From Nocardioides silvaticus (lineage in GTDB: Bacteria > Actinomycetota > Actinomycetes > Propionibacteriales > Nocardioidaceae): a stretch of DNA of 64,000 nucleotides. The position numbers and the translations under genes were made by a program. The notes under the pieces are model-generated. The model worked only from the letters and a program-made list of their open reading frames with translations, was not told where the DNA came from and ran no database searches. The stretch spans positions 186,001 to 250,000 of the forward strand of contig NZ_QGDD01000006.1 in NCBI RefSeq assembly GCF_003160695.1. The letters are read 5' to 3'. This document shows positions 49,462 to 60,040 of this stretch, in pieces; position 1 is the first letter of the stretch, and every line of letters starts with the position of its first letter.

Positions 49462-50805
49462 GTGAACCCCTCGACGGCGATCATCGGAGCCGGCATCAGC
49501 GGCCTGACGACCGGCAAGATGCTGGGCGACTACGGCGTGCCCTACACGTGCTTCGAGTCCTCCGACCGGATCGGTGGCAACTGGGCGTTCGGCAACCCCA
49601 ACGGGCACAGCAGCGCCTACCGGTCGCTCCACATCGACACGTCCAAGGACCGGCTGTCGTTCCGGGACTTCCCGATGCCAGACGACTTCCCGGACTTCCC
49701 GCACCACACCCAGATCAAGGCCTACCTGGAGTCCTACGCCGAGGCGTTCGGCCTCAAGGAGCGCATCGAGTTCGAGAACGGCGTGCAGCACGCTCACCGG
49801 GTCTCGACAGGTTCGACCACCAAGGGCGGCTGGGAGATCACCGACCAGGCCGGCGCCGTACGACGCTTCGACCACCTCGTGGTCGCCAACGGCCACCACT
49901 GGGACCCGCGCTACCCGGACTTCCCCGGCGAGTTCGCCGGACAGACGCTGCACTCGCACCACTACGTCGACCCGCGGACGCCGTACGACTTCGCAGGCAA
50001 GCGGATCCTCGTCGTCGGCCTCGGCAACAGCGCCGCCGACATCGCCGTCGAGCTGTCGTCGAAGTCGCTGCAGACCCAGGTGACGCTCTCGACCCGGTCG
50101 GGCGCCTGGATCGTGCCGAAGTACGTCTACGGCCGGCCGGCGGACACGATGTACCGCACCACGCCGTACCTCCCGCTCTCCTGGCAGCGGAAGATCATGC
50201 AGCTGGCGCAGCCGATGAACGGCTCCAACGGGGCCCTCTACGGCCTGCCCGAGCCCAACCACAAGTTCTTCGAGGCGCACCCGACCCAGTCGGTGGAGCT
50301 GCCGCTGCGACTCGGATCGGGCGACGTCGTGCCCAAGCCCGACGTCGCGCGGCTCGACGGTGACACCGTCCACTTCGTCGACGGCACCAGCGACGACTTC
50401 GACATCATCGTGTGGGCGACGGGCTACAACATCACGTTCCCGTTCTTCGACCCCGCGTTCCTCAGCGCGCCCGGCAACCACTTCCCGCTCTACAAGCGGA
50501 TGTTCAAGCCCGGCATCCACGACCTCACCTTCATCGGCTTCGCCCAGGCGACGCCGACGCTGTTCCCGTTCGTCGAGTGCCAGGCCCGGCTGGCGGCCGC
50601 GCACCTGGTCGGCGCCTACGCGCTGCCCGACGTCGCAGAGATGGAGCGGGTGATCAAGGAGGACGAGGCGAAGTACATCGGCCACGTCCTCAAGACACCC
50701 CGGCACACCCAGCAGGTCGACTACTTCATCTACGAGCACGACATCCGCGCCCGCGAGATCCCGGCCGGGCGGAAGCGTGCGGGCGTGATGGCGGGTCGAC
50801 GATGA
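49462..50805 (+). CDS. Flavin-containing / Baeyer-Villiger-type monooxygenase
   Basis: Encodes about 447 residues from GTG 49462; GTG 49453 and GTG 49432 are also in frame, but the last lies in the palindrome. The FAD fold is AIIGAGISGLTTGKML, the family fingerprint is FAGQTLHSHHY (F-x-G-x3-H-x3-Y) at about residues 158-168, and the NADPH fold is ILVVGLGNSAADIAVEL. VWATGYNITFPFFDP is the usual C-terminal motif. It could oxygenate a ketone to an ester or an N/S atom. Residues RVSTGSTTKG (about 113-122) are encoded by a dispersed repeat. Cotranscribed with the next three genes. Confidence 0.88.
   Translation: MNPSTAIIGAGISGLTTGKMLGDYGVPYTCFESSDRIGGNWAFGNPNGHSSAYRSLHIDTSKDRLSFRDFPMPDDFPDFPHHTQIKAYLESYAEAFGLKERIEFENGVQHAHRVSTGSTTKGGWEITDQAGAVRRFDHLVVANGHHWDPRYPDFPGEFAGQTLHSHHYVDPRTPYDFAGKRILVVGLGNSAADIAVELSSKSLQTQVTLSTRSGAWIVPKYVYGRPADTMYRTTPYLPLSWQRKIMQLAQPMNGSNGALYGLPEPNHKFFEAHPTQSVELPLRLGSGDVVPKPDVARLDGDTVHFVDGTSDDFDIIVWATGYNITFPFFDPAFLSAPGNHFPLYKRMFKPGIHDLTFIGFAQATPTLFPFVECQARLAAAHLVGAYALPDVAEMERVIKEDEAKYIGHVLKTPRHTQQVDYFIYEHDIRAREIPAGRKRAGVMAGRR
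49800..49821 (+). repeat. Dispersed short repeat, copy R6, inside the monooxygenase
   Basis: GGTCTCGACAGGTTCGACC plus ACC, read in frame as VSTGSTT. It lies in a surface-like segment between two strands of the first half of the protein. Confidence 0.65.
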
Positions 50806-51434
50806 GCGGCGGCGCCTGGAACCGGCTCGTCGACCGGCGCGGCACCACCAAGGGCGACGCCCGCCGCGATGCGCTGCTGACGGCCTTCGACGAGCTGCTG
50901 CGCGAGCAGTCGCTGGAGGAGATCAACGTCGCCGAGATCTCCCACCGGGCCGGGGTGACCCGGTCGGCCTTCTACTTCTACTTCGAGAGCAAGGCCCTCG
51001 CGGTGATGGCCCTCATGCAGGAGCTGTACGACGCCGCGGCCGATGCCAACGAGCTGCTGGTCAAGGCGGAGGGCGAGCCGGAGCAGCGGATCCGCACCGC
51101 GATCGTCTCGTTGTTCGACTCCGTCGACAGCAGCCCGCACACCTATCGCGCACTGCTGGACGCCCGGGGCTCCAACCCGGACGTACGGCAAATGTGGGAC
51201 GCCGGCCTGGCGGACTTCGCCGGCTCCATCGCGGGGATGATCGAGACCGAGAGGGCCGCCGGCCGCGCGGTCGAGGACCCGGACGCCGATGCCGTCGCCG
51301 CGGTCCTCCTCGACCTCAACAACCACGCGCTCGAACGGCACGCGCTGGGCTCGGGCCCGCCGCGCGAGCAGCACGTCGACGCCTTGGTCAGCATCTGGCT
51401 GCGCACCATCTACGGCACAGGAGGCAGGCAGTGA
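50802..51434 (+). CDS. EthR-like TetR-family repressor
   Basis: Encodes 210 residues from ATG 50802, overlapping the monooxygenase stop as ATGA. The helix-turn-helix is LEEINVAEISHRAGVTRSAFYFYFESKALAVMALM, where FYFYF-SK and the terminal LVSIWLRTIYG closely follow mycobacterial EthR, which represses the Baeyer-Villiger monooxygenase gene ethA. Here too the regulator sits next to a monooxygenase. The likely operator is TTGACACGTGTCAA. Confidence 0.87.
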   Translation: MSGGAWNRLVDRRGTTKGDARRDALLTAFDELLREQSLEEINVAEISHRAGVTRSAFYFYFESKALAVMALMQELYDAAADANELLVKAEGEPEQRIRTAIVSLFDSVDSSPHTYRALLDARGSNPDVRQMWDAGLADFAGSIAGMIETERAAGRAVEDPDADAVAAVLLDLNNHALERHALGSGPPREQHVDALVSIWLRTIYGTGGRQ

Positions 51435-52354
51435 GGGAGACGGTCACCTTCGACGCGGCCGGTACGACGTGCGAGGCGTGGCACTTCGCCGCCGAGCACG
51501 ACGGGCTGGCGTCCGAGGTCGGGCGGCCGGTCGTGGTGATGGCCCACGGCCTCGGCGGCACCAAGGACTCCGGCCTGGAGCCGTTCGCGCGCGCGTTCGC
51601 CGCGGCCGGGTTGGAGGTGCTCCTGTTCGACTACCGCGGGTTCGGCGGCAGCGGCGGCGAACCGCGTCAGGTCGTCAGCCTCGACGGCCAGCTCGAGGAC
51701 TACGAGGCGGCACTGCAGGCCGCCGCCGACCTGCCGGGCGTGGACCCGTCGCGGCTCGTCCTGTGGGGGATCTCGCTGGCCGGGGGCCACGTGCTCCGGG
51801 CGGCGGCCGACCGCGACGACATCGCCGCCGTGGTCTCGGTGGTGCCCATGGTCGACGGCCTCGCCGCCGCGCTGCACGCCACGGCGAGCCACACGCCCGG
51901 CGAGCTGCTGCGCTCGACCGCCCGCGGGATCCGGGGGCGGCTGGTGTCGCGATCGGGCCGGGCGCCGGTGATGATGCCGGTCGTCGCGCGGCCAGGCGAG
52001 GTCGGCGCGCTCACCCTGCCCGGTGCGCTGGAGGACTACCTCTCGATCGCCGGGCCCACCTGGCGCAACGAGATCGCCGCCGAGGTCACCCTCGAGCTCG
52101 GCACCCGCAAGCCGGCGGCCGCGGCGGCGCGGGTCGACGCGCCGCTGCTCGTGCAGATCGCCGACTTCGACCAGAGCGCCCCGCCGCAGGCGGCCGCGAA
52201 GGCGGCGTTCAAGGGCAGGGCCGAGGTCCGCCACTACCCCTGCGACCACTTCGACCTGTTCCCCGGCAAGCCGTGGCACGACGCCGCGCGCGACCACGCC
52301 GTCGCCTTCCTCGTCCGCCACCTCGCCTCCACGAAGGTCACCGCCGATGCCTGA
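51431..52354 (+). CDS. Alpha/beta hydrolase (esterase candidate)
   Basis: Encodes 307 residues from GTG 51431, overlapping the repressor stop as GTGA. Oxyanion segment VVMAHGLGGTKDSG, nucleophile elbow LWGISLAGGHVL (G-x-S-x-x-G), acidic residue in VQIADFDQSAP and the catalytic His in PCDHFDLFPG. The overall layout resembles cytosolic dipeptidyl-peptidase-like/acetyl-esterase hydrolases. In the operon it would be suited to cleave the ester formed by the monooxygenase. Confidence 0.85.
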   Translation: MRETVTFDAAGTTCEAWHFAAEHDGLASEVGRPVVVMAHGLGGTKDSGLEPFARAFAAAGLEVLLFDYRGFGGSGGEPRQVVSLDGQLEDYEAALQAAADLPGVDPSRLVLWGISLAGGHVLRAAADRDDIAAVVSVVPMVDGLAAALHATASHTPGELLRSTARGIRGRLVSRSGRAPVMMPVVARPGEVGALTLPGALEDYLSIAGPTWRNEIAAEVTLELGTRKPAAAAARVDAPLLVQIADFDQSAPPQAAAKAAFKGRAEVRHYPCDHFDLFPGKPWHDAARDHAVAFLVRHLASTKVTADA

Positions 52355-53927
52355 GACCGTGCAGCAGCTGGTCCGCGCGCTCGCCGACAGCGACACCGTC
52401 GGGCTCGCGTTCGAGGACTCCCGCTGGAGCTGGGCCGAGACCGTCGGCGATGCCGCCGCGCGGGCCCGGGTGCTGCGGGAGTGGGCCGACCCCGACCGGC
52501 CGCTGCACGTCGGCGTGCTGATGGAGAACACCCCGGAGATGGTGCGGGCGCTGCTCGCCGGCGCGGTCGGCGCGCACGTCACGGCGGGCATCAACACGAC
52601 CCGCCGCGGCGCGGCACTGGCGGCCGACGTACGACGTGCCGACTGCCAGGTCGTCCTCACCGACGCCGAGCACCTGCCGCTCCTCGACGGCCTCGACCTC
52701 GGCGGCGCCCGGGTCGTCGACACCGACGGCGAGGAGTGGGCGGCGCTGACCGCTGCCGCGCCGCGGACCACCGTCGGTTTCGATGAGGTCGGCGCGATGG
52801 ACACGTTCATGCTGATCTTCACCTCGGGCACCAGCGGCGACCCGAAGGCGGTCCAGGTCAGCAACTTCATGGTGGTGATGGCCGGCAGCGTGCTGGCGGA
52901 CAAGTACGCACTGACGCCGGACGACGTCTGCTACTGCGCGATGCCGCTGTTCCACTCCAACGCGATCATGTCCTCGCTGGCCCCCGCGCTGTGCGGGGGA
53001 GCGACGATCGCGCTGGCGCGGAAGTTCAGCGCCACCCGGTTCCTGCCCGACGTACGACGGTTCGGCGCGACCTACATGAACTACGTCGGCAAGCCGCTCG
53101 CCTACGTGCTGGCCACCCCCGAGCAGCCCGATGACGCCGACAACCCGCTGCGGGTGGCGTTCGGCAACGAGGCGTCCGACCGCGACATCGCCGAGTTCGG
53201 CCGCCGGTTCGGGTGCACGGTCTGGGACGGGTTCGGGTCTACCGAGACCGCCGTCATCATCACCCGCACCGACGACACCCCGCTCGGGTCGATCGGGCAG
53301 CCGTTCGACGGCGTCGCCGTCTACGACCGCGCGACCCGCACGGAGTGCCCGCGGGCGGTCTTCGACGACACCGGGGCGGTCACCAACCTCGACGAGTGCG
53401 TCGGAGAGCTGGTCAACACGACCGGCGCCGGGTTCTTCGCCGGCTACTACAACGACGAGGCGGCCACCGCCGCGCGCCTCGACGGCGGCATGTACTGGTC
53501 CGGCGACCTCGCCTACCGCGACGACGCCGGGTTCGTCTACCTCGCCGGCCGCACCGACGACTGGCTCCGGGTCGACGGCGAGAACCTCGCCGCCGCCCCG
53601 GTCGAGGCGCTGCTGCTGCGGCACCCGGCGATCAGCCAGGCCTGCGTGTACGCCGTGCCCGACCCCCTCGTCGGCGACCAGCTGATGGCGACGCTGGTGC
53701 TGCGCGACGGCGCGGACCTCGACCCGCAGGGGTTCGAGGCGTTCCTCGCCGAGCAGCCCGACCTGTCGCCCAAGGCGTGGCCGCGCTACGTCCGCCTCGC
53801 CGAGTCCGTTCCCACGACCGCGACCAACAAGGTGCTCAAGCGCCAGCTCCGCGCCGAGGGCACGGCCACCACCGACCCGCTCTGGGAGCGCGAGGAGCGG
53901 GGACACGCCTACGCCGCCGCGGGGTAG
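52347..53927 (+). CDS. Acyl-CoA synthetase / AMP-dependent ligase
   Basis: Encodes 526 residues from ATG 52347, overlapping the hydrolase by 8 bases. AMP-binding motif LIFTSGTSGDPKAVQ, second motif DGFGSTETAV, third motif YWSGDLAYRDDAGFVYLAGRTDDWLRVDGENLAAAPVE, and the C-terminal catalytic Lys in TATNKVLKRQL. It activates a carboxylic acid with ATP and CoA. As the last gene of the cluster it would convert the released acid to an acyl-CoA. Confidence 0.9.
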   Translation: MPETVQQLVRALADSDTVGLAFEDSRWSWAETVGDAAARARVLREWADPDRPLHVGVLMENTPEMVRALLAGAVGAHVTAGINTTRRGAALAADVRRADCQVVLTDAEHLPLLDGLDLGGARVVDTDGEEWAALTAAAPRTTVGFDEVGAMDTFMLIFTSGTSGDPKAVQVSNFMVVMAGSVLADKYALTPDDVCYCAMPLFHSNAIMSSLAPALCGGATIALARKFSATRFLPDVRRFGATYMNYVGKPLAYVLATPEQPDDADNPLRVAFGNEASDRDIAEFGRRFGCTVWDGFGSTETAVIITRTDDTPLGSIGQPFDGVAVYDRATRTECPRAVFDDTGAVTNLDECVGELVNTTGAGFFAGYYNDEAATAARLDGGMYWSGDLAYRDDAGFVYLAGRTDDWLRVDGENLAAAPVEALLLRHPAISQACVYAVPDPLVGDQLMATLVLRDGADLDPQGFEAFLAEQPDLSPKAWPRYVRLAESVPTTATNKVLKRQLRAEGTATTDPLWEREERGHAYAAAG

Positions 53928-53933
53928 GACCGG

Positions 53934-55070
53934 TCAGCCGACCTGGACCCGGGCGACCGGCGTACGGCGACGCGCGGTGTGCAGCACACCCAGCACCGCG
54001 ATCGCGCCGGCGAAGCACGCGAGCGTGTACCAGCCGCTCCCGATCGGAGTGCCGTCGCTGGTGATGCCGTCCTCCGCGTCGAGGAAGTCCGGCAGCGCCA
54101 CTGCCCAGAGCGCCGCCATCGCGACCAGGTAGACCACGGGATAGATCCGCGCGAACGCGGTCATCGGCTCGGGCTCCTCGACGGCGCGCCGGCGGAGGTG
54201 GTCGACGAGGATCCATGCGCCGGCCAGCCACACCAGCCCGAGCTCGATGCCGAGCACCCAGGCCTGGGCGGTGACGTTCGGGGTGTCGCCGCCGAACAAC
54301 CCGGACGGGATGCCGAACAGCGCCATCGACGGCGGTGTCAGCATGCCGGCGACGACGATCCGCCAGCACAGCGACCACCCGCGCCTCGGCCCGCCGTCCG
54401 GTGCCGGCGCGCCGGCGAGCCGGACGCACAGATAGGTCAGCACCCCGAACGAGACCGAGGCGAAGAGCAGCATGCTGTTCATCGGCACCGCAGCGAGAGC
54501 GGGATGGTTGACGATCCGGTTGTCGTCGTGCCAAGCCCACCACTTCAGCTGCGGGCCGAGCATGTCGAAGACCTCGTAGAACACCTGGCACACGAAGGCC
54601 ACCAGCACCGACCCCACGAGCGGTCCGCGGTGCTTGAACACGCCGAGCACCCGTACGACCTCGTAGGCCAGCTGGCTCATCGCCGGGTAGATCGCCACGA
54701 TGTAGAGCGGCAGACGGTCCCACATGAACTGCACGGTGAAGATGTTGTGGGCGAAGATGAAGCCGTACCGGTCGTCCAGCCCGAACCACTCGGGGAAGTA
54801 CAGCGGCGGCTCGGTCACGAACAGGTAGACCAGCGACGCACACCAGATCGTGAGGTTCACCGGATCGCCCGCGCGCAGCCGTCGTACGGCGTGGACGAGG
54901 GCCCACACCGCGCCCGCGACGATGACGAGCTCGAGCACCGGCAGTGTGCCGTTCGCCAGGTCGAACGGGTTGTTCAGCGACGCGACCGGGCTGACGTCGT
55001 GGCAGTCGAAGCCCAGCTCGCGGGTGACCTGCTCGGCCTCCTCCTGACAGATGACGCTCACGACCCGCAT
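53934..55070 (-). CDS. Polytopic membrane protein of unknown function
   Basis: Encodes 378 residues from ATG 55070. About nine transmembrane helices, with conserved-looking aromatic and charged segments in between (YFPEWFGLDDRYGFIFAHNIFTVQFMWDRLPLYI and LKWWAWHDDNRIVNHP). Cys residues occur near the N-terminus (VICQEE and FDCHDV). I do not recognise the family; the His/Asp/Trp-rich loops might bind a metal or carotenoid-like ligand, but this is speculation. It is convergent with the acyl-CoA synthetase. Confidence 0.7.
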   Translation of the reverse strand: MRVVSVICQEEAEQVTRELGFDCHDVSPVASLNNPFDLANGTLPVLELVIVAGAVWALVHAVRRLRAGDPVNLTIWCASLVYLFVTEPPLYFPEWFGLDDRYGFIFAHNIFTVQFMWDRLPLYIVAIYPAMSQLAYEVVRVLGVFKHRGPLVGSVLVAFVCQVFYEVFDMLGPQLKWWAWHDDNRIVNHPALAAVPMNSMLLFASVSFGVLTYLCVRLAGAPAPDGGPRRGWSLCWRIVVAGMLTPPSMALFGIPSGLFGGDTPNVTAQAWVLGIELGLVWLAGAWILVDHLRRRAVEEPEPMTAFARIYPVVYLVAMAALWAVALPDFLDAEDGITSDGTPIGSGWYTLACFAGAIAVLGVLHTARRRTPVARVQVG

Positions 55071-55143
55071 TCACCCACACCCGCGCGCCTGCCTGCTGGG
55101 ATTTCGCGACCTCCGATTCGGAAGCCGCGGCTAGCGTGAAGGT

Positions 55144-57270
<2,127 letters not shown>

Positions 57271-57277
57271 GACCTCG

Positions 57278-58045
57278 GTGAGCAGACCGCTCAGCGAGCG
57301 CTGGCGATCCGGGCTGGCGCTCCTGATCAGCTTCGTGGTGCTCGCCGCGATCGTGCTGTTCGCGCCCGCCGACGGACCGGCCGCTTTCCGGCGGCTGCTG
57401 GGGATCGGCGACGGCCCGCTCGGCGACCCGGCGGACGTGCCACCCGGCGGCGTGCACGCGTTCCTCCAGCACCAGCCAGGGGACCCGCGCGAACCGGTCG
57501 CGTGGGACCCGTGCCGCGAGATCCACTACGAGATCAACCCTGACGGGTCGCCCGACGACACCGAGGAGACCGAGGAGTTCGTCGCCGAAGCGATCGACGT
57601 GGTGTCGCACTGGACCGGCCTACAGTTCGAGTACGACGGGACGACCGACCGCCGTCCGGAGTGGGACCGCCAGTTCGTGCCGTCCATCGGGCGGCACGAG
57701 CCGGTGCTCATCGCCTGGGCGACCGAGGACGAGGTGCACCAGCTCGAGGACGACGTCGCCGGCATCGGCGGTGCGGTCGCGGTCGAGGTCCAGCCCGACG
57801 GCTGGTACCGATACGTGACCGGAGGCGTGACCCTCGACAGCGAGGCCTTCGAGGACCTCGACCCGATCTTCGGCGAGAGCGACGAGGGCCGGGCGATCCT
57901 GCTGCACGAGCTCGGGCACCTCGTCGGGCTCGACCACGTCAGCTCCTCCGACGAGCTGATGTTCTCCGACAACATCGGCAGGAGCGACTTCGGCACCGGC
58001 GACCTCAACGGACTGGTCGCCCTCGGCAAGGGCAGGTGCGCCTGA
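57278..58045 (+). CDS. Membrane-anchored matrixin-like zinc metalloprotease
   Basis: Encodes 255 residues from GTG 57278. One N-terminal transmembrane helix (SGLALLISFVVLAAIVLFA, about 11-29) leaves the rest outside the membrane. The metzincin zinc site is LLHELGHLVGLDHV (HExxHxxGxxH), followed by a Met-turn candidate DELMFSD. CREIHYEINPDG and EAIDVVSHWTGLQFEYDG match the N-terminal strands of matrixin-like peptidases. The substrate is unknown. It starts 7 bases after the YyaL gene. Confidence 0.85.
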   Translation: MSRPLSERWRSGLALLISFVVLAAIVLFAPADGPAAFRRLLGIGDGPLGDPADVPPGGVHAFLQHQPGDPREPVAWDPCREIHYEINPDGSPDDTEETEEFVAEAIDVVSHWTGLQFEYDGTTDRRPEWDRQFVPSIGRHEPVLIAWATEDEVHQLEDDVAGIGGAVAVEVQPDGWYRYVTGGVTLDSEAFEDLDPIFGESDEGRAILLHELGHLVGLDHVSSSDELMFSDNIGRSDFGTGDLNGLVALGKGRCA

Positions 58046-58080
58046 CCCATCCGGAGCCCGGTTCGCGCCACAATCGCCTC

Positions 58081-58971
58081 ATGGAGCTCGGGCCCACCAC
58101 TCCGCAGCCGACGGCGTTCTACGACGGCGGCCTGCCGCCGGGAGGACCGCGCCGGGACCTGCCGGCCAAGATCATGCTGGAACGGATCGAGGAGGCGGTC
58201 GACGGGCGGCCGCGGGAGTCGTTCCGGATGCTGCGGCGGATCGCGTACGACGACGAGCGGTACGGCGAGATCCTGGTGCCGGCGGACCCGGCTGCGTTCG
58301 CGACCGACTTCGCGTCGGTGCCGACACTCCTGACCTGGCTGGTGCCGCGGACCGGCGCCCACCTCCCTGCGGCGCTCGTCCACGACGGCCTCGTGGGCAA
58401 CCAGGACTACCTCGCCTCCCAGGAGATCGAACGCGTCGAGGCCGACCTCGTCTTCCGGCGGGCGATGCGGGACAGCGGGATCCCGCTGATCCGGCGGTGG
58501 CTGGTGTGGTCCGCGGTCTCGCTCGGCACCATCTGGTCCGGCTCGGCGAGCTGGTCGGGTGCGCAACGGCTGCGCTACCGCGTCGCGGCGTTCGGGAGCC
58601 TGCTGGTCGTCGCCGCGCTCGGCGTGATCGCGACGCTCGACCTGGTCGACGTCGTCGCCTGGCTGCCGTGGATGGGTGCCGACCGCGGCTTCCTGCTCGA
58701 GCTCGTCGGCGGACTGGCCGGAGCGGTCGTGGTCCCGCTGGTCCTCGGTCTCACGTGGGGGCGGTTCGCGATCGCCGGCGCGATCACCGGCATCGCCCTG
58801 GCCGTGCTGCTGCACGTCACCGCGCTGCTGCTCGCGGTCACCGGCGCCTACCAGCTCGCCGAGCGGGTGGCGCGTCGTACGCCGCTCTTCGGCCTGGTCG
58901 CGACCGGCGTCGTCCTGGCCGCCAGCGTGGTGCTGACACTGCTCCTCGTCGGCACCGCCGACATGGGCTGA
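58081..58971 (+). CDS. DUF1353 domain fused to a four-helix membrane domain
   Basis: Encodes 296 residues from ATG 58081. Residues about 40-140 match DUF1353, with VPADPAAFATDFASVPTLLTWLVP and AALVHDGLVGNQDYL, the phage-tail-associated putative peptidase or assembly domain. Residues 185-296 hold four hydrophobic helices (LLVVAALGVIATLDLVDVVAWL and later ones). Such a membrane fusion is unlike the short phage forms. No other phage gene is nearby. Confidence 0.8.
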   Translation: MELGPTTPQPTAFYDGGLPPGGPRRDLPAKIMLERIEEAVDGRPRESFRMLRRIAYDDERYGEILVPADPAAFATDFASVPTLLTWLVPRTGAHLPAALVHDGLVGNQDYLASQEIERVEADLVFRRAMRDSGIPLIRRWLVWSAVSLGTIWSGSASWSGAQRLRYRVAAFGSLLVVAALGVIATLDLVDVVAWLPWMGADRGFLLELVGGLAGAVVVPLVLGLTWGRFAIAGAITGIALAVLLHVTALLLAVTGAYQLAERVARRTPLFGLVATGVVLAASVVLTLLLVGTADMG

Positions 58972-58974
58972 GGC

Positions 58975-59964
58975 TCAGGAGTAGAGCATCCGCTTCCGCT
59001 TGGCGGCGTACATCTCCACGTCCGCGGCGAGCAGCGCGTCGGGCAGTTCGCCCGGGGACCTCAACGGAGCCGTTCCGACGCTGGCCAGCGTGCCCAGCGC
59101 GGTGACGAGCCGTTCCTCCAGGAGGTCCGGGTCGAGGTGGGACGCGAACACGGCGAACTCGTCGCCACCGAGCCGGCCCACGACGTCGTCGGCTCGCACC
59201 GCTCCGCGGATGGAGTGGGCGACCGCGGCGATGAGCCGGTCGCCCGCGGAGTGTCCGTGGGTGTCGTTGATCGCCTTCAGCCCGTCGACGTCGACGAAGG
59301 CCACGGCGCCGCCTGCACCGCTCGGGTCAGCCACCACGCGGTCCACCTCCTCGGTGAAGCCCCGGCGGTTGAGCAGCCCGGTCAGCGGGTCGGTCAGCGA
59401 GAGCCGGTGCGCCTCCTGCGCGAGCGCGACCTCCTGCTCTAGCTCGCGGTGGATGGAGACCTTCTCCAGCGCCAGCGACGTCGCGTCGGCGAGGGCGCGC
59501 AGCAGGGCGACCTCCTGCTCGGTCGCGTCGTGCGGGTCGGCCCAGTAGGCGCCGATCGCGCCGATGGGTGACATCGTCCGCACCGGCGTCATCACCAGGC
59601 TCTTCACGAAGGTCGGTCGGTAGGCCTCGTGCGGGATCCGTGGATCCTCGTAGATGTCGGCGATCACCGCGTGCTGGCGGTTGAGCATCGCCCAGCCGCT
59701 GATGCACGACTCCATCGGGAAGCGCATGCCCTTCCACAGCGGCGCGATCGCGTCCTCGTCGGCGTAGTAGCAGAGGTCCCCGTCGCGCAGCACGAAGGTG
59801 GCTCCGTCGCAGCCGGCGAGGTCGCGTGCCGCCGACCGCACCACCTGCTGCACCTCGCTCAGGCGGGTGGCCATCGACAGCTCCTGCACGGCGCGCAGCA
59901 ACCGCTCGATGCCGTACGCCTCGGCAGTTCCGTCAGCAGGGCTGGTGCCACGACCCCCAGTCAT
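58975..59964 (-). CDS. GAF-GGDEF diguanylate cyclase
   Basis: Encodes 329 residues from ATG 59964. A GAF-type sensory domain (about 20-175, ATFVLRDGDLCYYADEDAIAPLWKGMRFPMESCISGWAMLNRQ) is followed by a GGDEF domain. The intact active-site GGDEF is at about 266-270, and an RxxD inhibitory site (RADD) lies five residues before it. The metal-binding Asp is in FVDVDGLKAINDTHGHSAGD. It should make c-di-GMP and be subject to product inhibition. No EAL domain. It is divergent from the aldehyde dehydrogenase. Confidence 0.93.
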   Translation of the reverse strand: MTGGRGTSPADGTAEAYGIERLLRAVQELSMATRLSEVQQVVRSAARDLAGCDGATFVLRDGDLCYYADEDAIAPLWKGMRFPMESCISGWAMLNRQHAVIADIYEDPRIPHEAYRPTFVKSLVMTPVRTMSPIGAIGAYWADPHDATEQEVALLRALADATSLALEKVSIHRELEQEVALAQEAHRLSLTDPLTGLLNRRGFTEEVDRVVADPSGAGGAVAFVDVDGLKAINDTHGHSAGDRLIAAVAHSIRGAVRADDVVGRLGGDEFAVFASHLDPDLLEERLVTALGTLASVGTAPLRSPGELPDALLAADVEMYAAKRKRMLYS

Positions 59965-60040
59965 GGGTCGAAGCGTAGTGTGTCGCGGGCTCCGACCACG
60001 GTCGGATGCTCGAGATCAGGGTGACGGGTACGTTCGATGC

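Noticed and set aside
58081-58971. Prophage remnant
   Set aside because: Apart from the DUF1353 domain there are no phage structural, integrase or lysis genes nearby.
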